From positions 1-64,000 of the forward strand of contig DASZNF010000004.1 in assembly GCA_035551355.1 (NCBI GenBank): a stretch of DNA of 64,000 nt, given 5' to 3'. The notes beneath the pieces were generated by a model, which had not been told where the DNA came from, did no database searches, and saw only the letters and a program-made list of their open reading frames with translations. A program made the translations under genes and the position numbers. Origin of the DNA: DATATV01 sp035551355. Lineage in GTDB: Bacteria; Actinomycetota; Actinomycetes; Mycobacteriales; Pseudonocardiaceae. This document shows positions 1 through 10,000 of this stretch, piece after piece (the stretch's first letter is position 1; each line of letters opens with the position of its first letter).

Positions 1-131
1 CCGCTGCGGCGGGATCCCTCGCCCTCGTGGCCACCAAGGCCGAGCCGCGGGAGTCCAGGCTCGTCGGCATGCACGGCTCACTGACCCCCTCCGAACAGCT
101 CGTGCCCGCCCTCATGTACACGGCGGCGTGA
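1..131 (+). CDS. C-terminal fragment of a putative alkaline phosphatase/nucleotide pyrophosphatase-family protein
   Basis: Only the last 42 codons are present; the gene runs off the left edge. The end reads about ESRLVGMHGSLTPSEQLVP, followed by a short hydrophobic tail. An HGSLTP..E/QLVP ending is what I remember from actinobacterial alkaline phosphatase/nucleotide pyrophosphatase family proteins, where the His belongs to the metal site. The stop overlaps the GTG start of the rhodanese gene by 4 nt (GTGA), so the two are probably translationally coupled. The identity rests on this short tail only and could be wrong. Confidence 0.5.
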   Translation, partial: AAAGSLALVATKAEPRESRLVGMHGSLTPSEQLVPALMYTAA

Positions 132-991
132 GCGCGCGGACCGGCCGGGACGGCTTGCTGATCAGTGCCCCGGCCCTCGCCGCCGAGCTGGCGGGCAACC
201 CGGTGCCGGTGCTCCTCGACGCGCGCTGGCGCCTGGCCGGCCCGCCCGGCATCGACAGCTACCGTAAGGACCACCTGCCCGGCGCGGTCTTCGCCGACCT
301 GGACCGGGACCTGGCCGGGCCGCCCGCGCCGCCCGCGCCCGGCGGCCGGCACCCGCTGCCGGACCCGGCCGTCTTCCAGGCCGCGATGCGCGCGGCCGGG
401 GTGAGCCGGGACCGGCCGGTCGTGCTGTACGACGACGGCGACGCCATGGCGGCCTCCCGCGGCTGGTGGGTGCTGCGCTACTTCGGCCACCCGGACGTCC
501 GGGTGCTGGACGGCGGCTACCGGGCCTGGACTGCGGCTGACCTACCGGTGACCGAGGACGATCCGGCGCCCGCGCCGGGCGACTTCACCGCCGAGCCCGG
601 TCACCAGCCGCTGCTCGACGCGGCCGGGGCGCAGGCGACGGCGCAGGCCGGCCTGCTCCTCGACGCGCGGGCGGGGGAGCGCTACCGCGGCGAGACCGAG
701 CCGGTCGACCCGAGGGCCGGGCACATCCCGGGTGCGCACTCCGCGCCCACTGTGCAGAACCTGGCCGAGGACGGCACCTTCCGCTCGCCCGCCGAGCTGC
801 GGGCCCGGTTCGCCGAGTTGGGCGCGGACGCGGCCCCGGTCGGCGTGTACTGCGGTTCCGGGGTGACCGCGGCGCACGAGGTGGCCGCGCTGGCCATCGC
901 GGGCATCGACGCGGCGCTGTACCCGGGGTCCTGGTCGCAGTGGGCCAACGATCCGGACCGCCCGGCCGCGACCGGTCCCGAACCGCGCTGA
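128..991 (+). CDS. sseA: Thiosulfate/3-mercaptopyruvate sulfurtransferase (tandem rhodanese)
   Basis: A 287-aa, two-domain rhodanese that moves sulfane sulfur from thiosulfate or 3-mercaptopyruvate to an acceptor through a cysteine persulfide in the cytoplasm. The N-terminal domain (about residues 10-140) is the inactive copy. The C-terminal domain carries the active loop YCGSGVTAAH with the catalytic Cys at residue 242, and an earlier LLDARAGERYRG segment typical of SseA proteins. CGSGVTA is closer to the 3-mercaptopyruvate type (CGSG) than to classical rhodanese (CRKG), so MST activity is the better guess. The GTG start overlaps the upstream stop by 4 nt. Length is normal for the family. 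Confidence 0.9.
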   Translation: MSARTGRDGLLISAPALAAELAGNPVPVLLDARWRLAGPPGIDSYRKDHLPGAVFADLDRDLAGPPAPPAPGGRHPLPDPAVFQAAMRAAGVSRDRPVVLYDDGDAMAASRGWWVLRYFGHPDVRVLDGGYRAWTAADLPVTEDDPAPAPGDFTAEPGHQPLLDAAGAQATAQAGLLLDARAGERYRGETEPVDPRAGHIPGAHSAPTVQNLAEDGTFRSPAELRARFAELGADAAPVGVYCGSGVTAAHEVAALAIAGIDAALYPGSWSQWANDPDRPAATGPEPR

Positions 992-1152
992 ATCCCCCGG
1001 ATGCGGACTGATCGGACAGGCTCGGGGAAACCCGGGCCTGTTCGGGTTTTGTTATGTGTCACCGGTTTCGACCGCTTTGCCGGGGCCTTGTTATCGTTCG
1101 CCGGAGCCGCGGAGAATTCCGGCAGGCGAATCCGGGTGCAAAGGGCGGCGAC

Positions 1153-1785
1153 ATGGTGATTATCTGGGGTTTCCGGCGATTCGTCCGGCAGCTGGCCATG
1201 GTGATGCTGGTGTGCAGGCAGTGCGGCAACTCCTCGCAGCACGTGCTGCGCAAGTCCAGCCGGTGGTTCACCCTGTTCTGGATTCCGCTGTTCCCGGCCT
1301 CGCCTGCGCAGTACACCATCGAGTGCGGCTTCTGCGCGATGGCCAGCCGGGTGACCAAACAGCAGGCCAATGAGCTGCGCGCGCAGGCCCAGCAGCAGCC
1401 CTACCCCGGTCAGCAGCCGCCGCCGCAGTTCGGCCAGCAGCCCTACGGCCAGCAGCCCTATGGGCAGCCGGGCCAGCCCCAGCAGCTCGGCCAGCCCCAG
1501 CCGCAGTTCGGGCAGCAGCAGTTCGCTCAGCCGCAACCGGCCTACGGTCAGCCCCAGCAGTTCGGCCAGCCGCAACAACAGCCGCAACAACAGTTCGCGC
1601 AGCCGCAGCAGTTCGGCCAGCAGCCCTACCCGCAGCAGCAGCCTTACCCGCAGCAGCAGTCGCATCCGCAGCAGCCCTACGGCCAGCAGCAGCCGGTCAG
1701 CGGTGGGTTCCCGGCCCAGCAGCAGCCGTACCCGGGCCAGCCCCAGCCACAGCAGTACGGTCAGCAGCCCTACCAGCAGGGCTGA
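1153..1785 (+). CDS. Zinc-ribbon protein with long Gln/Pro/Tyr-rich tail
   Basis: A protein of about 210 aa in two parts. The first 75 residues form a small zinc ribbon with two CxxC knuckles (CRQCGNSS and CGFC) around a short hydrophobic stretch (FTLFWIPLFP). This is the usual layout of actinobacterial zinc-ribbon proteins of unknown function. The rest is low-complexity sequence built from QQPYGQ, QPQQFG and QQPYPQ units. I chose the ATG at 1153 because the purine-rich AAGGGCGGCG sits just upstream and homologues begin near VIIWG; an in-frame ATG 33 codons earlier is also open. Function unknown; the tail is prion-like in composition. It stands alone between sseA and a YceI gene. Confidence 0.75.
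   Translation: MVIIWGFRRFVRQLAMVMLVCRQCGNSSQHVLRKSSRWFTLFWIPLFPASPAQYTIECGFCAMASRVTKQQANELRAQAQQQPYPGQQPPPQFGQQPYGQQPYGQPGQPQQLGQPQPQFGQQQFAQPQPAYGQPQQFGQPQQQPQQQFAQPQQFGQQPYPQQQPYPQQQSHPQQPYGQQQPVSGGFPAQQQPYPGQPQPQQYGQQPYQQG
1384..1779 (+). repeat. Gln/Pro/Tyr low-complexity coding repeat
   Basis: The DNA is dominated by CAG, CCC/CCG, TAC and GGC codons in degenerate 12-18 nt units encoding QQPYPQ, GQQPYGQ and QPQQFGQ. The reading frame stays open throughout, so the repeats are coding. Such tracts often differ in copy number between strains. Confidence 0.8.
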
Positions 1786-1893
1786 TCCGGCTTTCCCGCA
1801 TCCCGGGAGGGTTCGGCGCGGCGGTGGTGCGTGCGGCAGGGTGGAGGTCAGCCGCCGCGCTCGGCCCCCGGCCGGGAAGGGAGAGTCAGTTCG

Positions 1894-2442
1894 ATGAGCT
1901 TCACGATTCCGGGTTATGTCGCGGGCACGTGGGACATCGACCCGGTGCACTCCGATGTATCCTTCGTGGTCCGCCATGTCGGGCTGACCCGGTTCCGGCG
2001 CAGCTTCGAGAAGTTCAGCGGCGAGATCGTCACCGCGGAGAACCCGGCGGAATCGTCGGTGACCGCCACGGTCGAGGTGACCTCGCTGGACACCGGGCTC
2101 GAGGCGTTCAACCGGCACCTGGCCGGCCCGGACTACCTCGACTACGACAACCACCCGACGGCTGCGTTCCGCTCCACCGGCCTGCGCGCGGCAGAGGAGA
2201 ACTACGCGCTGGACGGGGAATTGACCCTGCGCGGGGTGACCCGGCCGGTGACGTTCGATGTCGAACTGCTCGGGTTCGGCGAGGGCATGCGCGGCGAACC
2301 GAAGACCGCGTTCTCCGCCTCGACCACCATCAACCGCGGGGATTTCGGCCTGCGCGTGGACGGCAAGGTGCCCTCCGGCACGCTGATCATCGGCGAGAAG
2401 GTACGCATCCTGCTGGAGATCGAGGCCGTGCTGCGCGGCTGA
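1894..2442 (+). CDS. YceI-family lipocalin-like isoprenoid-binding protein
   Basis: A 182-aa YceI-like protein. YceI proteins are lipocalin-like beta barrels that bind long polyisoprenoids or amphiphiles. Signatures are the N-terminal TWDIDPVHSDVSFVVRH, the middle GELTLRGVTRPVTFDVE and the late INRGDFGL, all in family order. There is no signal peptide, so it should be cytoplasmic, unlike E. coli YceI. The ATG at 1894 is preceded by GGAAGGGAG and matches the family start; upstream in-frame codons are not conserved-looking. It is monocistronic. Its substrate class (isoprenoids) recalls the polyprenyl synthase 23 kb away, but nothing in the sequence links them. Confidence 0.9.
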   Translation: MSFTIPGYVAGTWDIDPVHSDVSFVVRHVGLTRFRRSFEKFSGEIVTAENPAESSVTATVEVTSLDTGLEAFNRHLAGPDYLDYDNHPTAAFRSTGLRAAEENYALDGELTLRGVTRPVTFDVELLGFGEGMRGEPKTAFSASTTINRGDFGLRVDGKVPSGTLIIGEKVRILLEIEAVLRG

Positions 2443-2506
2443 TTCCACGTGGCCAGGCGGAAAATCGATTCGACGGCGGTGCGCGGCGCTGGCACCGTGG
2501 CCCACC

Positions 2507-3454
2507 ATGACCGATGTCGAGCTGCTGACCGCCGATGACCTGCGGCTGATGCAGGGTCTGGCCCAGCGGATCACCGCCACCCACCCGGAACTGGTGAACA
2601 GCGACGCCTCGTTCGGCGAACTGGCCTGGAACTGGGGCAGGGGACACCTCCGGGACGGCGCGAGCTGGCCCCGCCGGCTGTGGTTGTCCGGCGGGGAGCT
2701 GATGGCCTGGGGCTGGGCCCAGCTGCCGCACCAGGAGCGGCGCGGCGACGGATCGGTCCGGAACGTCACCGACGCCTATCTGGTCTATCAGGTCCATCCC
2801 GAGCACGCCGGGCTGGTCGACGAGGTGATCGACTGGTTCGACGCCACGGCCGGAAACGTCGAGCGCACGCTGCTGCCCAGCGCGGCCGACGAGTTCGCGC
2901 TGGAACGCTGGACGGCGCACGGCTACGCGACCGATCCGGCCGCACTCGGCGACACCGGCCACTGGACCCAGCTCAACGAACGCGACCTCGCCGAAATCGA
3001 GAAACCGTTGCTGCCCAACGGATTCCGGTTCCGTGCGGCCGATGAAGCCGGCCCGGGCGCCGCGGTCCAAGCCCATCTGGCCGCCTGGCCGTCCTCGACG
3101 TACACGGCCGAAAGCTACGCGGGTGTTCGGCAAACGGAGTCCTATCGCGGCGATCTGCACGTGCTGATCGAGGCGCCGGACGCGACGATGGCCGCCTCGG
3201 CGATCATGTGGCTGGACGAGGTGAACCGGACCGTCGAGTTCGAACCGGTCGGAACGCATCCGGGATTCCGGCGGCTGGGGCTGGGCCGGGCGATGCTGCT
3301 GCACGGCATGCGACTGGCGCGAGCGGCCGGGGCCGCACACGCGACGGTCGCCTGCTTCGGCGCGCCCGGGCGAGCGCAGGCGCGCGGGCTGTACTACAGC
3401 GTCGGATTCCGGGAACTGTCCCGGGACGCGCCGCTGCTCAAGGCCGCCGGCTAA
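2507..3454 (+). CDS. GNAT-family N-acetyltransferase
   Basis: A 315-aa cytoplasmic acetyltransferase. The acetyl-CoA-binding motif A is in the C-terminal third (THPGFRRLGLGRAMLLHG, an R/Q-x-x-G-x-G/A pattern), followed by the motif B segment GLYYSVGFRELSR. The first half (about 1-150) looks like a second, degenerate GNAT lobe, which fits two-lobed GNAT proteins of about 300 aa. The substrate cannot be read from sequence. It converges with the symporter gene with only 7 bp between stop codons. Confidence 0.85.
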   Translation: MTDVELLTADDLRLMQGLAQRITATHPELVNSDASFGELAWNWGRGHLRDGASWPRRLWLSGGELMAWGWAQLPHQERRGDGSVRNVTDAYLVYQVHPEHAGLVDEVIDWFDATAGNVERTLLPSAADEFALERWTAHGYATDPAALGDTGHWTQLNERDLAEIEKPLLPNGFRFRAADEAGPGAAVQAHLAAWPSSTYTAESYAGVRQTESYRGDLHVLIEAPDATMAASAIMWLDEVNRTVEFEPVGTHPGFRRLGLGRAMLLHGMRLARAAGAAHATVACFGAPGRAQARGLYYSVGFRELSRDAPLLKAAG

Positions 3455-3461
3455 GCCGTAT

Positions 3462-4946
3462 TCATTGGGGCAGCGCTGTTTCCTCGATGTGATCGGGTTC
3501 CTCGGTGAGCGAGGCCAGCCGGTCGTCGGGCGCGTTGGCCGGGCGCAGCGCGGACACCGCGACGGTCACCGCGATGTTGGCGGCCAGGGCGATCAGCCCG
3601 GCGTTCACCCCGTGCCACGGATCGTGCCCGCCGAACACCATGATCGACACCAGCGCCAGCCCGACCGCCAGCCCGGCCACCGCACCGGCGATGGACATTC
3701 GCCGCCACAGCAGGGCGATCAGCACGATCGGCAGCAACTGGGCGATGCCCTCGTAGGACACCACGGACAGTCGCACCAGCACGTTCGGGAACACGTAGGT
3801 CATGCCCAGCGCCAGCGCCCCGGCCAGCAGCGTGACCAGCTGGGCCAGTTGCCGTTGCCGGGGCGCGGTGCGCGGATGCAGGCCGAGAACCGACCGGCTC
3901 CACAGGGTGCCGATGGTCAGCATGAACACCGCCATGGGCACGATCGAGGACAACGCGCCGGCCGCGCCGACCAGGCCCAGGACCGGCGCGGGCAGCGCGT
4001 CCCGGATCATCGCGAACAGCGCCAGATCCGAGTCGCCGAGGTTGGGCACCACGAACAGTGCGGCCATGCCCAGCAACACCGGCACGAACAACAAGACTTG
4101 GTAGAACGGCAGGATGATCGCGTTGCGCCGCAACACCTGTGGCCCGCGCGCACCGAGAAAACCCGCCACCTGAGTGGGAAAGATCGGGTAGACCACGCCG
4201 TTGAGCACCGCGGTGGAGATGAACCAGCCCAGGCCGTAGACGCCGGTGTGCGGGCCTGGCAGGGTCAGCCACGCCGCCTTCTGCGCGGTCAGCTTGTGCA
4301 GCAGACCGCCGAACCCACCGAAGAAATGCACTGGCACGTAAACGAGAACGATGCCGAAGGTGAGCACCACCAGACTGTCCTTGAGCACGGAAACCCAGGC
4401 GCTGCCCCGAAGTCCGCTGGCCAGCACGAACGCCTCGCTGACGACGAACGCGATCAGATAGGCCAGACCCAGTCCGATCGCGCCGTAACTCACCGAGGTG
4501 ACGACCACGCCGAGGCCGGTGATCTGCAACTGGATGTAGGGCAGCATGCACACCGTGGCCAGCACCGCGACCACCGCGCCGAGCCAGGGCGCGCGGAACC
4601 GGTGCGCCACCATGTCGCTGACGTTGACCAGGTCGTGGGTGCGGGCGTAGGTCCACAGCATGGGCGCCACCACGTAGCTCACCGCCATGCCGACGGCCAG
4701 ATAGGCCACCACGTACAGCGCGGAGATGCCGTGCGTGTACGACCAGCCGGCCGCGCCGAGGTAGCTGAAACTGGTGTAGGTCTCACCGGCCATCAGCACC
4801 CAGGTCAGCGCCACGCCCATGCTGCGCCCGCCGACCGACCACTCGGCCAGCCCGCGCCGGCTGCGGCCGCGTGCGGCCAGCAGCCCGAGCACCACGGTGG
4901 CGGCCAGGAACACGGCCACGATGCCGACGGAAAGCGCCGTCCTCAT
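3462..4946 (-). CDS. Sodium:solute symporter (SSS family)
   Basis: A 494-aa polytopic membrane protein with about 13 hydrophobic segments. It has SSS-family features: an early GGRSMG segment, then WVLMAGETYTSFSYLGAAG in TM2. It would import an organic solute, probably a carboxylate or related small molecule, with Na+. The start was placed at MRTALSVGI because the ATG overlaps the stop of the DUF3311 gene (ATGA), which gives coupled translation. The DUF3311-SSS pairing is common in actinobacteria and firmicutes. The amidase gene ahead of both suggests that an amide and its carboxylate product are handled together; this is an inference. The C-terminal tail is hydrophilic. Confidence 0.88.
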   Translation of the reverse strand: MRTALSVGIVAVFLAATVVLGLLAARGRSRRGLAEWSVGGRSMGVALTWVLMAGETYTSFSYLGAAGWSYTHGISALYVVAYLAVGMAVSYVVAPMLWTYARTHDLVNVSDMVAHRFRAPWLGAVVAVLATVCMLPYIQLQITGLGVVVTSVSYGAIGLGLAYLIAFVVSEAFVLASGLRGSAWVSVLKDSLVVLTFGIVLVYVPVHFFGGFGGLLHKLTAQKAAWLTLPGPHTGVYGLGWFISTAVLNGVVYPIFPTQVAGFLGARGPQVLRRNAIILPFYQVLLFVPVLLGMAALFVVPNLGDSDLALFAMIRDALPAPVLGLVGAAGALSSIVPMAVFMLTIGTLWSRSVLGLHPRTAPRQRQLAQLVTLLAGALALGMTYVFPNVLVRLSVVSYEGIAQLLPIVLIALLWRRMSIAGAVAGLAVGLALVSIMVFGGHDPWHGVNAGLIALAANIAVTVAVSALRPANAPDDRLASLTEEPDHIEETALPQ

Positions 4947-5167
4947 GAGCGATCCCGTCGGTGCTTCGTCCACAGTGGATCGCGGCGCGCGGCCAGCCAC
5001 CCGAACAGCGGCGTGCACAGCGTGGCGAACAGCAGCCACAGCACGGAGAACGGCACGCCGAACAACACCGGGGTGAGCCGGTTGGTGAACGGCAGGGCCA
5101 CCAGATACAGCGTCGGCGGGCCGAGCAGCCACAGCAACGATTTTCGGTTACCGGACACGCGTCGCAC
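4943..5167 (-). CDS. DUF3311 small membrane protein
   Basis: A 74-aa protein with two predicted membrane helices (LLWLLGPPTLYLVALPF and the VLFGVPFSVLWLLFATL region) and a basic C-terminus. DUF3311 proteins accompany sodium:solute symporters, and this one overlaps the symporter start by 4 nt. By analogy with small SSS partner proteins it may be a subunit or assembly factor, but its biochemical role is not established. The amidase stop is 9 bp upstream, giving a three-gene operon. Confidence 0.82.
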   Translation of the reverse strand: MRRVSGNRKSLLWLLGPPTLYLVALPFTNRLTPVLFGVPFSVLWLLFATLCTPLFGWLAARRDPLWTKHRRDRS

Positions 5168-5176
5168 TCCCCGAAC

Positions 5177-6565
5177 TCAGCACAGACTCGGCCAGGACGG
5201 CGGTTCGGGCCGGATTCTCTCGTAGGCCGCGGCCATCCGCAGCACGCCGAGATCGTCGAACCGGTGCCCGGCGATCTGCAGCCCGATGGGCAGCCCGGAT
5301 TCGGTCCGGCCACAGTCGATCGACACCGCGGGCTGGCCGGACATGTTGTACGGCACGGTGAACGCGATGTGCTCGAACGGCCGCCGCGGATCGCCGGTGG
5401 GGTAGCTCAGCTCGGCGGCGAACGCGGGCACCGGGCAGACCGGGGAGAGCAGGTAGTCGTACCCGGCGATGGCCGAGGTGGCCGCGACCGCCATGGCGTC
5501 CATCTGGCTGTGTCCGTGGAAAACCGTTGCGCCGTCGAGGTTTTCGCCGCCCTGCGCCCAGTCCAGGATCTGCGGCAGGATCTTGTCCTGGTCGGATGCG
5601 GACAGCGCGCCGATGTCCTGCCAGGCCCGCACCCGCCAGAAATCGTTGAGCCCGGCCAACATCCGCTCGGTGAGAAACGGCGGCACCGGTTCGACCACCG
5701 CACCGGCCGCCGCGAGCTGCTCGGCCGCGGCGTGCACCGCGGCGGCCACCTCGGGATCGACCGGCAGGCCCAGTTCCGGCTCGACCAACAGCCCGAAACG
5801 CTTCCCGCCAAGCGAGGATGCCAAGTCCTGCCAGGGAATATCGGCCGACGGCAGCGCGGTGTGGTCGCGCGGATCGGGCGCGGCCACCACCGACATCAGC
5901 AGCGCGGCGTCGGCCACCGTGCGGGTCAGCGGGCCGATCACCCGGCCGGCATACGGCGGATACACCGGAACCCGGCCCTGGCTGGGTTTCACCCCGACCA
6001 GCCCGCAGAACGACGCGGGCAACCGGATCGAACCGCCGATGTCGGTGCCCAGGTGCAGCGGCCCGTACCCGGCGGCGGCCGCTGCGGCCGCGCCCGCGCT
6101 GGACCCGCCCGGGGTGCGGGTCAGATCCCACGGATTGCGGGTCAACGGGTGGAAACTGGACGTGCTCGAGGTGAGCATGCCGTAGTCGGGCATGGTGGTC
6201 TTGCCGTAGAGCACCGCGCCGCTCTCCCGCAGGCGCGCGGCGGCCGGCGCGTCCCGCTCGGCCGGATTCAGCGGCGTGGCCGCGCTGCCCAGCGGCACCG
6301 GCACGCCCCGGGTGGCGATGTTCTCCTTGACACTGACCGGAACCCCGTCCACCGGCCCGGCCGGTTCGCCCCGCAGCCAGCGCTGGTTGGACTGCTCCGC
6401 GGCGGCGCGGGCGCCGTCCGGATCCAGTGCGTAGGTGGCGCGCAGGCTCGGCTCGGCCCCGGCGATCCGGGCCAGCACCGAGTCGAGCACCTCGGCCGGG
6501 CTGAACGTGCCCGCGCGGTATCCGGCCACCAGGTCCACTGCGGACACTTCGGCCAGCTCGGTCAT
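5177..6565 (-). CDS. Amidase signature-family hydrolase
   Basis: A 462-aa amidase with the Ser-cisSer-Lys triad in order: Lys80 in VSVKEN, cis-Ser155 in TPGGSSAGAA and nucleophile Ser179 in DIGGSIRLP. The 24-residue gap between the two serines matches GatA and related enzymes. It hydrolyses a carboxamide or amide ester to the acid; specificity cannot be deduced. It is not GatA: there is no gatB/gatC partner and the length fits stand-alone amidases. It leads the operon with DUF3311 and the symporter. The ATG at 6565 begins MTELAEVSAVDL, a normal family start. The downstream transporter may move its substrate or product. Confidence 0.9.
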   Translation of the reverse strand: MTELAEVSAVDLVAGYRAGTFSPAEVLDSVLARIAGAEPSLRATYALDPDGARAAAEQSNQRWLRGEPAGPVDGVPVSVKENIATRGVPVPLGSAATPLNPAERDAPAAARLRESGAVLYGKTTMPDYGMLTSSTSSFHPLTRNPWDLTRTPGGSSAGAAAAAAAGYGPLHLGTDIGGSIRLPASFCGLVGVKPSQGRVPVYPPYAGRVIGPLTRTVADAALLMSVVAAPDPRDHTALPSADIPWQDLASSLGGKRFGLLVEPELGLPVDPEVAAAVHAAAEQLAAAGAVVEPVPPFLTERMLAGLNDFWRVRAWQDIGALSASDQDKILPQILDWAQGGENLDGATVFHGHSQMDAMAVAATSAIAGYDYLLSPVCPVPAFAAELSYPTGDPRRPFEHIAFTVPYNMSGQPAVSIDCGRTESGLPIGLQIAGHRFDDLGVLRMAAAYERIRPEPPSWPSLC

Positions 6566-7004
6566 CCGGTCACCTCTCCCCAGCGCGCCTGTCCGCTCGG
6601 GATTGTGCCACGGGACAGGTGAAAAAGATCGTCTGGAACGCGGACGCGGACAACCCCGGGCAGGTCAGCTCCGCAGGTAGGCGGTCTGCACACCCCTCAT
6701 CCCTGCCCGCGTTCCCTTCGCCGGTCGGTGAACTCCGTGCGACCATCCGGTCACACCGCCACCCACTTGGCCGATACCCACAACTGGGCCGACCCCGCCG
6801 CACGTGACCAGGTTCTCATCGTGAACGGCTGGGACGGTTGGGCCGAACCCGCGCGTCAGGCCGGGCGTTTGGAGGGTTCCCACAAAAATCGGGGCCAGGC
6901 TCGCTACACGCCGGATGATCGCGCTACCGGCCGGTAAACGACATGCTGGTCGGTGGCCAACGCTGCCACTGTCGTCTGTCGTCGATTTTGTGAGGCTCGG
7001 TTCG
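6566..7004. other. 439-bp divergent intergenic region between amidase and carboxylase genes
   Basis: No convincing gene is seen. It must contain promoters for both flanking genes. The clearest element is the perfect 12-bp palindrome listed separately, 68 bp before the carboxylase start. The GTGAGG at 6990-6995 is the likely ribosome-binding site for the carboxylase. Confidence 0.6.
6925..6936. promoter_or_regulatory. 12-bp palindrome upstream of the carboxylase
   Basis: TACCGGCCGGTA is a perfect palindrome 68 bp before the carboxylase start. It may be an operator for a dimeric repressor. Short GC palindromes occur by chance in this kind of genome, so confidence is low. Confidence 0.3.
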
Positions 7005-10000
7005 GTGTTCAGTCGTGTCGCGATCGTCAACCGGGGAGAGGCCGCGATGCGGCTCATCCACGCCGTCGGTGAGCTCAACGCGGAGGGCGGGCCGCAGCTG
7101 GAAACCGTGGCCCTGTACACCGACGCCGATGCCACCGCCACCTTCGTGCGGGAGGCCGACCTCACCTATGACCTCGGCCCGGCCGCGGCCCGGCCGTACC
7201 TGAACCTGGAGGTGCTGGAGCGGGCGCTGGTCGCTGTCGGCGCGGACGCGGTGTGGGTCGGCTGGGGCTTCGTCGCCGAGGACCCGGCGTTCGCCGAGCT
7301 GTGCCAGCGGCTGGGCATCACCTTCATCGGCCCGGACCCCGAGGCGATGCGCAAGCTGGGCGACAAGATCGGCGCCAAGCTGATCGCCGAGGAGGTCGGC
7401 GTCCCGGTCGCGCCGTGGAGTCGCGGCCCGGTGGCCGATCTGGACGCTGCGCTGGCCGCGGCCGCGAAGATCGGCTACCCGTTGATGCTCAAGGCCACCG
7501 CCGGGGGCGGCGGGCGCGGCATCCGGGTGGTCACCACCCCGGCCGAGCTCACCGACGCCTACGAGCGCACCAGCCTGGAGGCGCAGCGCGCGTTCGGCAG
7601 CGGCGTGGTGTTCCTGGAGCGCCTGGTCACCGGCGCCCGGCACGTCGAGGTCCAGGTCATCGCCGACGGCCAGGGCGCGGCCTGGGCGCTGGGCGTGCGG
7701 GACTGCTCGGTGCAGCGGCGCAACCAGAAGATCATCGAGGAGTCCGCCTCCCCCGTGCTCTCGGCCGAGCAGGCGGCCGAGCTCAAGGCCTCGGCCGAGC
7801 GGCTGGCGCTGGCCGTGGGCTACCGCGGCGCGGCCACCGTGGAGTTCCTGTACCACCCCAAGGACCAGCTGTTCGCCTTCCTCGAGGTGAACACCCGGCT
7901 GCAGGTCGAGCACCCGATCACCGAGACCACCACCGGCATGGACCTGGTCAAGGCCCAGCTGCACGTGGCCTCCGGCGGCAAGCTGACCGGTGAACCGCCC
8001 GCCGAGCTCGGGCACGCGGTGGAGGCCCGGCTCAACGCCGAGGACCCGGACCGCGACTTCGCTCCCGCCCCGGGCCGCATCGCGCTGCTGGACCTGCCGG
8101 CCGGGCCGGGGATCCGGGTGGACACCGGGGTCAGCGAGGGCGACACCATCCCGGCCGACTTCGACTCGATGATCGCCAAGATCATCGCCTACGGCCGCAC
8201 CCGCGCGGAGGCGCTGGCCCGCCTGCGCCGCGCGATGCGCGAGACCACCGTCCTCATCGAGGGCGGCACCACCAACAAGAGCTTCGTGCTGGACCTGCTG
8301 GACGAGCCGGAGATCGTGGACGGCAGCGCGGACACCGGCTGGATCGACCGGGTCCGGGCCGAGGGCCGCCTGGTGTCCCAGCAGCACTCCGGGGTGGCGC
8401 TGGCGACCGCGGCGATCGAGGCCTACCAGGACGAGAAGCAGGTCGAACTGCAGCGGCTGCTGGAGACCGCGCACGGCGGCCGCCCGCAGGTGCAGCACGA
8501 GAGCGGTCGGCCGATCGAGCTGACCCTGCGCGGCGCGGGCTACCGGCTGACCGTGGCCGAGACCGGCCCCAGCCGCTACCGCGTCGGGTTCGTCACCGGC
8601 GATGAGGTGCGCACGGTCGAAGCCGTGCTGGAGCGGTTCGACGAGCACACCGGCCAGATCCACCTCAACGGCCACCGGTTCCGGCTGGTCACCGGCACGC
8701 ACGGGCCGATCCACCTGGTGGAGATCGACGGGGTCACCCACCGGGTCAGCCAGGACGAGGGCGGCGTGCTGCGCTCCCCGGCGCCCGCGCTGGTGGTGGC
8801 CACCCCGCTGGCGGCCGGCGACGAGGTCGAGGCGGGCGCCCCGGTGCTGGTGCTGGAGAGCATGAAGATGGAGACGGTGCTGCGCGCGCCGTTTCACGCC
8901 CGGCTACGGGAAATCGTGGTGTCGGTGGGCAGCCAGGTCGGCACCGGCGCGCCGCTGCTGCGGCTGGAACCGGTCGGCGAGGCCGAGGCCGAGGCCGACA
9001 CCTCGGTCGGCGCGGTCGAACTGGACCTGCCGGCCGAGCCTGCGGACCTGGCCGCCGAGCACCGGGTGGAGCGGGGCCTGGCCGAGCTGAGCGGCATGCT
9101 GCTCGGCTTCGACATCGACCCGGCCGACGGCGGCCGCCCGCTGACCGCCTATCTGGCCGCGCGGGCCGAACTGGCCCAGCGGCCGCTGGCCGCCGAGGTC
9201 GGCCTGCTCGACGCGTTCGCCGACCTCTCGGAGCTCTCCCGCAACAAACCCGAGGGCGAGGAGACCAAGAACGACACCCGGGTGCACAGCCCGCGCGAGC
9301 ACTTCCACGCCTACCTGCAGAGCCTGGACGCCGAGCGGGCCGGGCTGGCCGAGTCCTTCCAGGACAAGCTGATCCGGGTGCTGGCGCACTACGGCGTGGA
9401 CGGGCTGGACCGCACCGCCGCGCTGGAGGAGGCGGTATTCCGGATCTTCCTGGCCCAGCAGCGGGCCGGGTCGGACGCCGCGGTGATCACCGCGGTGCTA
9501 CGCCAGTGGCTGACCGAGGCCCCGCCCGGCGGCGAGCTGCGGGAGACCGTGGGCAAGGCGTTGCAGCGGCTGATCGTGGCCACCCAGCTGCGCTTCCCGG
9601 CGATCGGCGATCTGGCCCGGGGCCTGGTGTTCCGCTGGTTCGCCCAGCCGATGCTGCGCCGCGGCCGGGCCGAGGTCTACGCCCGCGTGCGCCGCCAGCT
9701 GGCCTACCTCGACCAGCACCCGGACGCGGCCGACCGGGACGAGCGGATCGCCGACATGGTGGCCAGTCCGGAGCCGCTGGTGCGGCTGCTGGGCCAGCGC
9801 CTTGACCGGCCGGGCGCGGACGCAGGCCCGCTGCTGGAAGTGCTGTGCCGCCGCTACTACCGCGAGCACGGGCTGACCGGGGTGATCTGCGCGCCGATCG
9901 AGGACCGGCCGTTCGTCACCGGCGGTTTCGAGGTGGACGGCCAGGCCCAGCGGCTGCTGGCCACCGTCGCCGACTTCGCCGACCTGTCCCGGGCGCTGGC

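Noticed and set aside
3465..5225. A 586-codon + strand frame antisense to the symporter.
   Set aside because: Rich in His, Gln and Gly with no motifs; the symporter on the other strand is complete.
6619..6807. A 62-codon + strand frame between amidase and carboxylase.
   Set aside because: No ribosome-binding site, no family resemblance, and composition matches non-coding sequence.
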